Shown piece by piece: positions 36,961-50,219 of a stretch of 64,000 bases of DNA (positions are counted from its first letter, which is position 1; each line of letters begins with the position of its first letter). The translations under genes and the position numbers were made by a program. The notes beneath the pieces were generated by a model that was not told the DNA's origin, did no database searches, and saw only the letters and a list, made by a program, of their open reading frames with translations. The stretch lies in assembly GCF_021155775.2 (NCBI RefSeq), contig NC_060237.1, positions 9,573,832 to 9,637,831 on the forward strand, written 5' to 3'. Source of the stretch: Neodiprion pinetum (Eukaryota; Arthropoda; Insecta; Hymenoptera; Diprionidae).

Positions 36961-37480
36961 TGGTTCTAAGCGAGACGGTGTCACACCTTTCTCACCGAAC
37001 GGCCTTGACTACACCATCAAATTCAAACTGGCCCAGATTTAACTTGAGATTTTCAACGCCGTAAACACGTATACGGGCACTCTTATCCCATGCTCTCAAC
37101 GGAGATATCCGCGATAGATTGTTGGTTTGAAATTGAGAATACACAATACACGATCCGTTAACCTCTCTAATCCCCGTTAAGATACAGCGGAGGAAGCGAT
37201 TTTGGTTAATGGTACAATCGATTTGGCTACTTGGAATCCCCAAAGATATACACACTATGATTGAAACTGTTGTTCGAAAACTGCTCGTGACCTTTATTCC
37301 AAGGTCAACCGCGGTGCAACAGGAAATGCACTGCATAGCGTAGAATAATTGCACCTCTTTTAAACAAGCTAATCTCAATTGATCTGGTTCTGTTCTAAGC
37401 AAAAACTACAAATACATCAAATTCTACGATGGAAATTGAGGAAAAGAGGATAGCCCGCGTTTGTACTTTACATAACGATG
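36960..37480. other. Noncoding stretch
   Basis: A 136-codon minus-strand open frame (36992-37402) has no recognisable domain and irregular composition. No splice or promoter evidence. Confidence 0.35.
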
Positions 37481-37960
37481 AAATTTTCAACCGCGTTCAG
37501 GGCTTACGAGCGACCGTGCGGTGGTTTTAACCGAACTGTCGAACGCGTGAACGTATAATCCCGATTTTCGACGTGACGCCGCGGTGATGCAGTGATATAA
37601 TATGCATCGCGTCATAGCGAACCGGGCAAACACTATTCGTATACGTAAATCCTAATCATTATCATCGTCCGACGGTGCGGCATGGCGTCACAAAACCTGA
37701 ATGATCAGAGATGTCAGCCGGCTATCAGCAGCGCCGCGGAGTCCAGTCATGAAGCCCTGAACCGCGGGTGCTTGTGCCAGTGTGAAGTGTCGGAACGTTG
37801 ATGGTTGAATATCGCGAGGCCAGAGGTTTGGAACGAGTCAGTTCTGAATAGATTCCGATGCATTCGGCCCATCCAGCACAGCTATCATTCGCATCGCGAA
37901 ACGTGTCAGTGATCCGATGATAAGCTCCATTCTCCGATTTACCAATCTCGTCAGCTTCTT
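37480..37960. promoter_or_regulatory. CpG-rich island
   Basis: CpG and GC rise between about 37490 and 37830, with CCGCGGTGATGC, CGTCATAGCG and AGCGCCGCGGAG segments amid A/T-rich flanks. No TATA box or clear start site. Candidate promoter or enhancer from composition only. Confidence 0.2.
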
Positions 37961-37979
37961 CTTTCTCTCTGCGGTTCCC

Positions 37980-40180
37980 GACTCCTTCGCATGCATATAC
38001 TACTCAGAGGTCTACGTTAATTCAAATTCAAGAACAAAGTTCTCGCTCAACGTGACAATTCTTTCGAATTGCCGTATAGACTATGACTGACAATAAGTGT
38101 TATCGTAATGAGGCACGCTGGCTAGATTTGTGGTAGAGTGTCATTGTGAGTGTTTTTAGAATTTCTCATACTGGCAGTTGGTTAATATTTTTGAAATTCT
38201 AAACTACATTTAATTAACTACGACGCAGCTTATCCAGCATTTTTTGTAGTCTGATTAGACAATTGTTCGCGGAAAATGGTGAAAAATTTGTTTTTATGAA
38301 ACACCCGTTGTAGTAAACACTTTCGCGAATTGAATTACTTCCAAATATTACTCTTCAACGTGGAATTGGATTGTTCGATAACGAAGTTTGAAGAGTATTG
38401 AAACGCACAGTGTTTCATTACAAATTGTAATATAGGTGGATAATCGCCACTCTCGCCGCTCAACATCGAGAGTATCTTTGCGGAAAAACACAAATGGTTA
38501 CACGGACGACGAGGAAAAAATTTCACACGACAAACGGATCCCAACGAGAGTTCGGAGTTGAGCTTACGATCAACATTGTTAAGCGACTTTGCAGGTAACT
38601 CGCTACGATTATAGAATGTCCAGCAGGAAAGCGCGAGCGTAAAAGTAGCCCTTCCACCAACCGAGACTCGGTTGCTAAACGAAGGGTCGTAAAATTTTCC
38701 CCGCTTCTAAAATTCGGTGGCAGGAGAGAGTCGACGTCGTGGGATTTGTGCAGGCGTTGCATTTGCCCGTTTAAACTGATCTCTGTATAATTGCTGCAGC
38801 TTTCGCGAGCTAAAGTATATCGTCCAAGATACAACGAGTTTAGAACCATGTGCCCTCAACGCTGTCCTTGTCTCAGCTTATTTGGATCTTCTTCTCGCAT
38901 CCGGATACAATTTTCCACGACCATATGCTTGACAGTAGTCTGAAACATATTATTTTGTGGCCGAGAACTCAAATCGTCCAACCTTGGACCATTTTACTTG
39001 GGTGAGATTTCATTTCCTTTGGGTAATGACGAGGTCATTTCAAGGGGCGATTCTACCTGATTGTAAATTTCCATGCAGTGGAAGTGCGGACGCGTTGTTA
39101 ATGTTTGCAGTCACAAATGTTCGTTCGCTATTTGTCGAACAACCGATAAAAAACGGGTCAATTTTTTAATCACAAGTAACCTTGATATAAAGGAGTTCCA
39201 ACCGCATATTCCATACACAAATTCACTCTAATTCTAATAACAATGTTTTCGGTCGAGGAGATTTCGGTTGGCACAATTGCGTATGTTACTTTAATTTACG
39301 TTTCGATGCACTGTATCGCATGACAGATGTTGTCGATAATATCGAAACGCGTGACTCGCAACCAGACGCATAAATCATGAAGCACCGAGAGTCGTGGAAT
39401 GGTGTACAAGAACTTTTAACACCTGACACTTATTGTCAGCACTATATAACGCGAGTAGGCAAACATCATAGAGGTAATCAAAGATAAATATTGTTCGCAG
39501 GAGATAGCGGAATTGTGTAGTGTAGGTTTGAGGTGTGCAAGAGGGAGTCTTATAAAGGTGAATTACAAGCTTGTTTTTGCTAATTGCTAATTAACTGGGT
39601 AAATTGTCTGTAGGTAATAACTAAAAGGAATGGAAGCAACTTGCCGGGACGATGTTGGTTATCTTCCTTACGACGCGACGACGAACCCAGGGAAGAAGTT
39701 TCGTCATGTATCTAATTGTAAGTCTCAAATTCGGTGCATTGTTTGAATTTCAAAGAACTATCAAGTGAGAAGTACAAACTAATCCGATACTCGCTTTCAA
39801 TTGTCACGCGCCGTCCACCTCACTTTAAGCACTCTCTACGTTTTTTTTAGTTTTCAATTGGAAAATTCAATTAGATTTGTTATTTGATGAGGAATAATTG
39901 GATCGCGAAGATTATTAGATTGCAAGAGGGTGCGACTAGTTCTTACAACGTCGAAAAATTGACGGGACGAACTTGCTTTGATTCTACTCTCGACTGCTTC
40001 AAATGCAGGGCGACACGAAAATATGTAAAACGACTTTTCTTCAAAATATTTCCATACACTTTTTGCCTCAGATTGAAAATTTCACCTATGATGCAGAGGG
40101 GGTGAATCCCGCCTTCGATGATTCTCACTGTTGTATCTCACTCTTGTAATAACAAGATATGAGCTTCCAGTGCCTGTACA
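37980..40180. other. A/T-rich noncoding stretch
   Basis: Minus-strand frames at 38335-38849 and plus-strand frames at 38957-39169 and 39884-40105 have no recognisable features. Nothing else stands out. Confidence 0.4.
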
Positions 40181-43100
40181 TTCATGTTCAGCATACCCTC
40201 GAGAGATCGAAAACAGGGGATAGATTTACTCAGCGGCAGCATTAGATCGGGGTAGAGAGAGATTAGCTCTGGGAATGCGAGTCGGGCCCAAAGGTGTTCG
40301 GTGGTGGTTGGCGGGTGTTGCGTGCATTGGGCGAATAAAAGTTGAAAATAGAACGTGATATTTCAAGCAAGATAGGCGGAAGGAGCGCAGCGGATGACAT
40401 CTCGAGGACTAGACATAACTCCTGGGCTCGATTTCCCTCCGCGGTAAATCAGGCTCGGCCCTGGACATTTTTCCATGCTTTTCCTCTTTTTCGGCTGCAA
40501 GACTTTTCTCAAACTCCTGACCCGTTTCCCGCCTCAACCGCTTTTTGCAGCTTCATCCCTCAGCCCTGCGTATCGGTGGCCCCTCTCCTATATCACCGCG
40601 TATCAACTGTTTTGTCAGTTCTCCGAACCCTGCGAATATAATATGGGAGTTCCTTTTTCATTAGAATTATTATCCCGGTACAAAGTCACCCCAAATTTCA
40701 TCCTCTCGCTTGATTTTTCCACCTTTCGTCTCTCTCGGTTTTTCACCACCGCGGCTGATCTTGCCGAGGGGATTTCAATTATCGCGTCGACACGATTGCT
40801 CAGGTGCTAGATGGATCGGCATTTGCATCGGTATAAAACCGCCTCTCTTCCCCTCTTGCCACGGAAATGGGGAAGGGGGCGAAAAGCAATTAAGAGGGCA
40901 GAATTAGGCATTTCGAAGCAATGATCGGTGCGGGATACGGGAGCACTCGGTATCGGTGGAGTGAAAACGCTAACGTGAGCAAACAATCATCAATCTCTGC
41001 TTGTCCCACGTGGCACTACTAATTCAGTACCCTTGTCTCTTGTCTCGTGTCTCCTTCTGAACTCTGTTCACTCTATACTTTATTGGCTACTATACCGTCC
41101 GGCCTTTCTCGGAACACCCAGCGCTACGGGTTTGGATTAATAGCTGCCCATACGTCACGGTTGAAACCAAATCGAGATCTAACTTAGATTGCATCGTCTC
41201 TACGGCCTGCGGTTATAAGACGTACAATAGACGCGAAAGGCAAAAAAAAAAAAGAAATAAATACAAATTTTTTTTCGAAATATATCATATACGAGTGTGC
41301 AGCGATACGTTTGTTTAATTTTTCTGTTTTTGTTACATGCAAAAAATACGCAGGTACGCACAGTCTCATTCGTCTTGGGTTTTTAGATCGTTCCAATACG
41401 CCTCTACCTTTAATCGAAATTATTCATGGAGCGTACGCAGTCAGACAGAGAACGACACATATACAGGCATAATATTGCAGTCGGTGTTCGCATCTTCTGC
41501 ACGGATAGGGTATACGCTTTTTCTATGAGCATGGGGTATTTTTAGACCGCAGGCTCGCAATCCCTCATGAATAAGTTTTTTGCCCTAGTACTATTCAGCT
41601 GGTAAATTCGTTGGAGAAATAAGGATCACGCACGAGGGTGCCGGAAGTTTAACTCGATTCTGTTTCACCGAAGCCATGGATTTTTCACCCACATATGTGT
41701 GTTACACAATGACTTTTATCCACGGTGGAATGATACGGAATTAATAAAGATAGAATTATTCAGAGAATGAATCCGTGAATGCGAGATAAGTGAACAAATA
41801 AAAGCATTACAAAAATCTATAGATTCTCACATGATACTCATTCTAATAACATTTATGTTGCAGAAATGCTGTTTTGCGCACTTTTGTCGAGAATAAAAGC
41901 TAGGAAAATGTGCAACCCTTTCACGCCCAGCCCTGAGACTTTGATGTTAATTTTATTGGTAGAATTCAACGTGATCCCGAGTCACGGGATTGCTCGCTAT
42001 TTCGTAACGAGCCTTCGCGTTGTTTGAAAATGTAGTAACACAGCCGCGCTTTCAGCAAATGACTGCAATTCTACGAAATGACATCAACTGATCCAACTTA
42101 ACAATATACGATAAAGTGCACAAAATGAGTTCGTTACTACGTTATGAAAATGCAAGAGGTACAAGCTTTAACTGCGGTCTATTAGACCTTGTAGGTATGC
42201 CCGTCATTACGGAGAATTCCAGTTTTGGATTAGATTGAAAGTAGGAATGGGTCCTTTGAAGTGTCGCAAACGACCTGGTATAATCGTCTTAATACCTCTG
42301 TAAAGTGCCTCGCCTCTATGAACTCGGGCTCGTCTACGTATAAACGCGTGTCTATCCAAGTGTATGTGAATATGTGTGTATGTACACCGGTGAGCTTGAG
42401 ATGAGACAGGTACATGATAAAAAAAGCAGCACATGCCCTCGGGATGAAGTTCTATCCACTCGTATCGCCGCCTCTCAACAGAGTTTACACAGATTTTCTG
42501 ATTTTTGGTTTCCATTAGCGGCTTGGCCGGAAAATTTTCTAGCTATCGCTTTGAAGAAGATGGATCAAAATATCGGTTTGCATAAAAGGCACGTATCGTC
42601 TAAGAGGCGAGGTTATATGTTTTTTTTTCTCGCGAGGGGATTTTTATCCTCCGATGCAAGGTATATCGATTGAAGCAAATCCGCGAATTTTTACGAGGAA
42701 AATAACGAAAAATGAAATTAAATTATTGATACACGACACACGTTCGTTCACGTTGTACGAATTCTTTTCCGGTAACTTGAGTAAATATCGTAAATAACGA
42801 AGACGACGATAACTCGTTGATGTTATTTGAGCAGTGTACACGCGTGATGCACAGATGGATACATTTGCACGTATATACGCCTAGCGCTCTTTCGATAATG
42901 TGCACGTGAGGAGAAAAACAAGCGTAGAACCGAAAAACGAAATATGCTACGGAAATAAAATAATGACGGTAGAAAATCGCGTCTTATCGCATGCTTCTAT
43001 TTATTGTGCACGCCTTCGATTTGACGTTGACTTAGGGTCAGTGCAATTTCCGACTCGTAGGTACCGATATCACAACCTTCGTATGTGACATGCTGCGAGA

Positions 43101-43780
43101 ACTGACGATCGTAGAAAAGGAAAACATAATTGCGTTTACAAGTGGAGTTGCATTCACCGTCACCAAGCTGGCCCTAGCCTCGTAACTTTTAGGTGGCTGC
43201 AGGTACTTGGAGGATTAGTAAGAGACGACCACCCTCGGCAAAGGTCGTTGGAAAGTTCTAGGAATAGTATGGTCGATAAATGTCTCTGTTTTAATTTAAT
43301 TTAACGCGTTATAACCTGAGGCGGTTATTATACGGCACGATATGCCTATGAGATAACAAACACTTGAATGTGATTTATTGATATGGCCGTACTACAATGC
43401 AATTTCTAGAGTACCGCGCAAAGTTCTCATTTTACTTACTTTTCTAATAAAACACGCAAGGACCGGCTTTCCCTACAAGGTAAATCGCGCGAGGCTGCAA
43501 CGCGTTACATCCTCCACGATACGGTGATAAAGTTACAATACGAATAGTCGGTATCGTCATACGTTCCACCTTAAGCACTGCAATCTGCGTAAGTCAATTT
43601 GACGTACCTAATAATGTAAATCCCACCATGATTCATACCACGTTTCGATACAGAGTTTATCACCGGGTTACAGGCATATATAATACATACGCACGTTCTT
43701 CTTTCAGCGATTATCAAAGAATACCGTAGACAAATTTTCCCGGGAAATGGTTATAAAAGTTCACGAGAAAAACGTTGTAG
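40180..43780. other. Noncoding stretch, mixed composition
   Basis: A pyrimidine-rich section lies at 40430-40760 with Ser/Phe/Pro-rich chance frames. A reverse octamer, ATTTGCAT, lies near 40815. An 11- to 12-nt A-run lies at 41243-41254. No gene is supported. Confidence 0.4.
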
Positions 43781-43899
43781 GAAACAGCGATACTCCGAGC
43801 AATCTGATTTTATTTCTCTTCAAGCCATGTGGGCATTGATTCGACTTGCCCGGTCCTTTGAACACGGATTAATCGCATCGACAACAAGAAGGCATGTGC

Positions 43900-44270
43900 G
43901 GTACGTAGTCGGGTTATTCGGCGTCAAATTTTCCCCACCTCCAGTTTTCGGGGGTAGATTTCGCCGGAGATGTTTCCGGGCGTTTCACGGTCGTATATAA
44001 ATTTCACCCCGTCGAGTTGCAGTCGGACGGGGCGAGACGCTCTGGCAGCCGGGGGGCCTCGACTAATTCATGGAAAAACGCGCGGAGAGCAGCGTGTCAC
44101 CGGTCGTTAATTTCCCGACAGGCAACGGGCGAGAGGGTCTGCTGTAAGAGGAAAGGTTTACGCGCTCGGATTATATCGCACAGGAAACCACCTTCCGTGG
44201 TAACTGACCTCGCCCCGACTTTTCCTCCTACGGTAAAAGTTGTTGCAGACGTGGTATCATAATTCATCAA
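43900..44270 (+). promoter_or_regulatory. Candidate TATA plus initiator promoter in CpG-rich block
   Basis: TATATAA at 43994-44000 is followed about 27 bp later by TTGCAGTCGG, whose A at 44021 fits an insect initiator (YCAKT-like). The sequence downstream is GC- and CpG-rich. An 81-codon frame starting at 44017 is Arg/Ser-rich and unrecognised. No DPE is evident. The spacing is slightly shorter than usual. Confidence 0.25.
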
Positions 44271-44279
44271 GAATCGCTC

Positions 44280-45220
44280 GATTGCCGTCGCTCCTGCTGC
44301 TGTAAAAAATTGAACGAATGTTCAGATATTGATTGAACAGCTCGGACAACCGCCAACTCAGAAACAAATGGATCTGAATGATTGAGCACGTCGCAATTGG
44401 ACGGATTAATTGATGACCAAGCGGTGCACAAGGTGAAGAGGAAAAGGGAAGAAGAAGACCACAAAAATTCATAGTTTCATTCCTAAATTTTGCTCGATTG
44501 AAATTATTACGGTCAACGTTTTACTTTTTCTCGTTTGAACGCGTCTCTTTACTTTTTCTCACCGTCTCTCTCTCTCTCTCCCTCTCTCTCTTTCCGTTCA
44601 TTCTATCTCAGTATCAGTTAGAAACAATTTATCACTCTCAGTTTCTTTTGTCGTAAGTTAATCAGGAACTGTACTGCCGTGTCACGTAGAAAAACAATGA
44701 ACGAAAGCAAAACGCACTTGAGTTGACCGTTCTGATACTATCGCACTGCAAAAACTGTACAACTTCTGACTGTCACGAAATATGCTGGAGATTTGAAGGA
44801 AACGCCGTTGCACTTCAACGTTCAATAGTTTCAATGTAAGCCGACACCTGCTACCACCAATTAAGTAGCGTGTTTCGTGCCTCGGTATACATATATCCTC
44901 TTATTCTCTCACCGTTTCCACCCCTTTATTTCGTTCCGTTCCATCGCGCTTTTGGCTGCAATATATTCGCCAACGTGTCCTGCACGTCTCACTGCTTCGG
45001 TTTCCTGCCGTTGTTCTCGCTCGGTTCTGTCAGAATTTTGACGTTCTGCATTAGACCCCGTCAATGTTTACGGCATTTTCGCGTTTGTTGGTTTTCTTTT
45101 TCCTCCTTTTTTTCTTCTCCCCTTTTCCGTACCGTGAATTCAATTTAACGCTTTTGTCACTTATCTCACCTTCGAGCTATAGTACAGACATTTGGTAGGG
45201 ATATACAGACTTCGATAGAT
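44280..45220. other. Noncoding stretch with TC microsatellite
   Basis: A (TC)n-rich tract lies at 44565-44593, with one CC interruption. Pyrimidine-rich sequence lies at 44895-45120, where the 92-codon frame (44870-45148) is Phe/Ser-rich by composition. Confidence 0.5.
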
Positions 45221-45230
45221 GCGCCCTACA

Positions 45231-45241
45231 CCCCCCCCCCC
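45231..45241 (+). repeat. Homopolymer of 11 C
   Basis: Eleven consecutive C on the plus strand, followed 78 bp later by a CA microsatellite (45319-45339). Confidence 0.9.
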
Positions 45242-45318
45242 GTATTCTCATTTTCAGTCAGCGGGGGGAAAAAAAAATGCGGAAGAACCGTCTATGCGGA
45301 ATGAAAAGCGACGCTCGA

Positions 45319-45339
45319 CACACACACACACACACACAC
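45319..45339 (+). repeat. CA microsatellite
   Basis: Uninterrupted alternating C/A, 21 nt, on the plus strand. Confidence 0.9.
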
Positions 45340-45977
45340 TCCTTTTGATAAGCGAAAAATGTCGCGAGTGTATGGCTTTGACTAACGAAACGTACCTCAA
45401 CTATGATCGAGCCCGACGAAATGTAGACAAAAGAATCAAAATTCACAGGGCATCAAATTATTGATCCATTGACGCAGTTCGGGGAAGGGATATGAGATCT
45501 CGTCGAGACGACCGAGACCACGTCGACTCGAAAGCTCTAATTGTGAATGCAAGGGGACCGGAAGTGATCGTTCGCCTGGCGAGCATGAAAGACAATGGGT
45601 GAGCATTTCGGCGTGTTCCGGACACTTGTCGAAATCCGCGGAAAATTGCACTTTTCGATAATGAGGGGCGACGAGGGGGAAGAAGAAAGGGCGTAGAGAG
45701 TGACTGGTCCGGCGGATTGGCATTCCACTTTTGGTAATGACGACGCGAAACCGGTGCAGTTGCGAAGTTCCGGATACTGACTGATCCTGAAAAACACGAG
45801 CATCGCGTGTGGGAGTAACGTTGTACCGTTTATCGGTCGCGGAATAAGCCGCGAGAAATAAGCATCGATCATACCGAAACTCCCCCTCTGAATCCCGGCC
45901 GATCGGTCGCTTTCCGGAAAGTTGAGTATCAAGGGTTTATCGCGAAACTTTTCCGTCCCGAGCCCAATTCTTCTTTC

Positions 45978-46001
45978 TTTTTTTTTTTTTTTTTTTTTTT
46001 T
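45978..46001 (+). repeat. Homopolymer of 24 T
   Basis: Twenty-four consecutive T, preceded by TTCTTTC. It could be the poly(A) tail of a minus-strand retroposed copy ending here, but the sequence to the right shows no recognisable element. Confidence 0.85.
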
Positions 46002-46009
46002 ACCCTCGC

Positions 46010-49000
46010 AACCTCCGCGACATCGCTCACGCCACCAATACTACACTACGCGTTCGATACATTTTCTTCCTTTTTTTTCCCCCCATGACGAACGTTCGTT
46101 TCATCCCCCGCATACGATCGGATACCTCCTCCGGCTCGCATTTGTAACTGATTATTAGATCGGCGAACATCGCCGCGGTTGCAGCGTTCAATTTCACAGA
46201 CAGAGAAACCCTCCAGCTTCAACCCTCCTCTACTCTCCGCGCTTTCGAGCCAACTCTTCCCGGTCCCATCTCGAGGTAACGGTTCGAACAGGGGGCTTTC
46301 TTGGCAAATGGGTCTCCGCTTTTGCCAGCAGAAGCTCACCCCTGGGCATCTTTTCCGGCTTATTTCTAAGAGCTAAGCCTTTGTACTAGCTTATATACAA
46401 TGTTCTAGCACCGAGGGGGTTGTATTTCGAGTAGTCCAGTGTGGGTTTCGGGAAGGTCTTCACCGATCGAAAATCTTTGTTCCTACTTAGAGAGAATGTC
46501 TTAGTATGAAACAGCAACGGAAATTCAGCGTAAAACTCGAATGACCGGTTTCCTTAACCCGGTCCGCGTGCATTGTTAATCCTTCCTGTCGCAGTAGGCT
46601 GATCCTGATTGTGTCCGACTGTGACCTCGCATATTATAATGCATGACATGGGGTAGACTATTGGCTTCGAGGGTGCGAGGTTCGATGAATAAATGAGCAA
46701 CGGAGTTGAATGAGCGGGAAGCCGAATGTAGTATATTGTGTTACTAGTGCGGAAAATGAGCGATTTCCGAGGAGTGTGAAGTTTGCAGCGTGAGTCGCAG
46801 AGGCGAATGCTGTAAAAACACGAGTCAGACATCGTCCTTCCGCACGAGTGACACACGTTATATTTATCCAAAACCTGTGAAGGGAAATTTGATTTGAGAA
46901 CTAAACGAATGTGATGTAATAATTCAAAATAAGAATAGGAAAATTAAGGAACCTCGCATTCATGAAACCTAACATAAACACGCCCGATTGAACTGAGCCC
47001 AATGGCGTGAAGTCCGTGCACAAAGTTCATTTATCGGAGAATGCGCGTGCGCCAAGAAAGCCTTCATTTCATTTTACCGCACGCTTCAGAAATGGCGCAC
47101 TTTACGCACGCTCCACAGACTTCGAAAATCTAACTTTTCACGCATGTGCTGGAAAGAAAATATTTTTCCTTTAAATGATGCCGGTTTAAGTTGTCTCGTG
47201 TTTACATTTTTTTATTTATTTTTTTTTTCAACAAGCACACGCGTTGCGTTCGCTGAACGCGGTCGGCTTGTGTATGCAATAAATAGTTGATATGTCTGCA
47301 GGCTGACTCCCGTGGAACAAGGGGAAGGTATTCCAAGGGTTAACAGATGATGCGAGGCACGAACCTCGGGCATTAAGCTCCTCAGTGATTGGCCTAAGTG
47401 ATTTCGGAATAATTATAATAATTTCAAGATACGTCACCTCCTATCGCTAATGAGCCCTATGGTAACGACTGACCATTTATACAAAGACCCTGATGTATAT
47501 TCCCGCGCTGAAAACAACCGCGCAGCTGTCAAAAAGCGCGGTTTAATCGGCAAGGTAAACGCCTCCGGTTTGACACGAAAACCGTGTGTGCAGCTGGTTT
47601 GAAGCAAGAATTATGCGGCAATTTGGACGCTAATCTTCCCCTGAAACTGCACGAGTTTCGATTTTGCCGAAAACGTGGGCATGTGTGTAAAATCGATGCG
47701 GCACAGAAACGTCGCCCAGATATCCAGACGGGTTAACGAATTTATCCGGAAACCACTTTACCGTTTGAATCGATAATTGACACGGAACGGACAGTCATCG
47801 TCTATCCCTGTTCGTATAATTGACTCCGGAGTCGTAACCGGCGAGAATTATACGACGAAATACCACTCTTGATCGTAAATTTCCTGACGATTGTTACCCG
47901 TCGTCGTCGACGAGCGAGGGTATCTAAATCTCCGCTTACCTTCGTTTCATGTTACTGATTAGCTGTTAAAAAAGTGACCGGCAATTAGGTCCACCGTTAT
48001 TGAGACGTGTAATAAATTCACGGTATAAGAAAAAATTCGCGTACACAATTCTGGCGTAGTATTTATTCGCAACACATGCGAGACGTTGGAATAATTGCTA
48101 GGTGACGTGATTTCGAAAGAATCGATATTGAGAAAGTCAGTTGGGTAAAAATCGATACCTCTTATCAATCTTATTGCAATATAGCCGTGGATTGAGTATT
48201 TATCAAATTCTCATACATTCGCGAGCTATGAAGTTTTCTTTGAAACTACGAAAAGGTAAAATACTGGAATTGTAAACGGAAGCGTAGATACCAATGCTTC
48301 GTTTCAAATCGCTTCAGAATCGTTAAAAATCCAACAGATTCTTTCGATTTCAATCCACGATGACTGACTTCGTCATACGAACACTTGTTCATCACATTAG
48401 CATGGATGAATTTTACAATACAGCACTGATTTCTATTACAATCAAGAAATGGCAATGTTTAAGTAGTCTTCCGAGTAAGATGAGCCATCTTAGAGTAAAA
48501 TCGAACGAGTCTGATGGATTTTGAATAGTTTTGAAACTGTTTGAAATTAAGCATCGATCATATCTCGAGCTTTCGTTTATAATTCCGATATTCCGTATTT
48601 TCGTATTTTTCAAAAGATCTTCGTAACTTTATACGAATATAATAATGTGATAAGTACTCGGCGCAGATTGAATTAATAAAAAGTATCGGACTGCCGACAC
48701 CGTTTACACGCTCCTTGTATGAAAAGCACCACTTTTTCGCGGAGATTCTATTTCGGCGTCGGTCGTCCTCTCGGCAATACCGTCTCCTCTATCCCGCCCC
48801 GAAATTCGATGCCGCGATCGTTTCGTACGGGTGTCGGAGGTGGAGCAGTAAATCAGTCGCGTGCAGGCTGGGTTACTCGACTAGGACAACACGTCCCTGC
48901 CGTCTGTATTCACTCGTCCCTTTTCCCTCTCAGACTTCGTACCTTTCGCCTTCGTTCCTCCCTCCTCCCAGACACCGACGCACACTTACGCCGATTGCGA

Positions 49001-50000
49001 ACGTGTTACCTGTACACATTTGGCATCGTACGGTACGGGGAACAATGCACTCGGGTCGAACCAGATTTATATCTCGATAAAATCAAATTCAATTTAGACC
49101 GAAAGTTTTCAGAATAATTTCTTCATACGCGTTTCCTTTCGGCGATGGGTCTTTGGCGATTAAGAATATTGCAATGCAAAGATTGAGAAGAAAAAATTTG
49201 AACCGAAGTAAAGAATTACGTGAACAGACCGGCTCGTAAAGATGTAATTGGATCAAGATCAAGTCGCTTCGTGCAAAACAGATACTTATTTAATGTTGCA
49301 CTACGCATATATATTGACGGTGATTTATTTGATCCTGATAAACTATTTACTTTTTAGTGCACAAATAGTCGTTTGCTTCGATCACGTACATTTTTTAACA
49401 GCCTACGAAAACTCATATCGCCTATAAATTCGTAATTTTACGTTGTATTTTTGTCTGCATTCTTGATATGTTGCAAAAAAGAAACAAGGAGAAATATTTC
49501 ACATAAGACGACCGTATGGTTCTACACAATCTACAAAGTCTTCACGTGTCAGCGAGGTATAAAGACAGACGGCATGAAGTAACGGGGAGATTGAGGGAGG
49601 AACGATTTATTTTCTTGACTTTAACCACCTGCCACTGCTGCCACAAATCATAATAACGTCAGTCTTAGGTTAGTTCCGCTGTTTCTAATTAGGCTAATGT
49701 TTGTTCAACAATTTCTTCGCTCGCCACACCCACGCAGCTTCTGTAATATTTTATCGGGAAATTTTCACAAACAGTTCATCGCAATGATTTGTCATGCTGT
49801 GTGCTTTGATACCATATACTCGTATACTTTTGCCACGGTGTTTAGTTTTGGAAATAACCCGCGTTCTGGTTTTCATTTTTTTTTTTTTCTCAATTTCGCG
49901 GCTCAATTATTCTCTCATCCGATTAGGTACGTAAAAATGTTTAAAAAATTGAATGAAAATAACGAAAAGTGTGAAAACCCCTGACTGGTGTGAAATAAAT
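46010..50000. other. Noncoding stretch
   Basis: A CpG-rich patch with T-rich interruptions lies at 46010-46340. Another CpG-rich, pyrimidine-rich patch lies at 48690-49060, where two overlapping frames of 121 and 132 codons are Arg/Ser-rich with no domain. The remainder is A/T-rich. No gene is supported. Confidence 0.35.
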
Positions 50001-50092
50001 GATTGATAATACACCGATTGTTATCAAACGGTGTACAGGGTGATATGTTTATAAAAATGGCTCCACGAAAACCAGCGTGTGGTTGGAGGGAA

Positions 50093-50156
50093 AAATGGCC
50101 GGCAGGAAACCGCAACCAGGAGCGACGGGCGGCGTTACTTTCGCTGCCGGCCATTT
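50093..50156. repeat. Perfect 13-bp inverted repeat with 38-nt loop
   Basis: AAATGGCCGGCAG (50093-50105) and CTGCCGGCCATTT (50144-50156) are exact reverse complements, in a GC-rich pocket of A/T-rich DNA. A TACAGGGTG motif lies 50 bp to the left (50034-50042). Two ATGs in good context open overlapping 38- and 39-codon frames here (50057-50173 and 50095-50214). It may be a structured leader, a TE hairpin, or chance. Confidence 0.6.
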
Positions 50157-50219
50157 GTCCGGCCAGCAGTTAGCTTTCGCCTCTTATACCTACCGACGCG
50201 ACGGTAGCCTTTAATTTTC

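Noticed and set aside
45978..46340. Retroposed gene ending in the 24-T run
   Set aside because: No coding remnant or target-site duplication is recognisable next to the run; simple slippage suffices.
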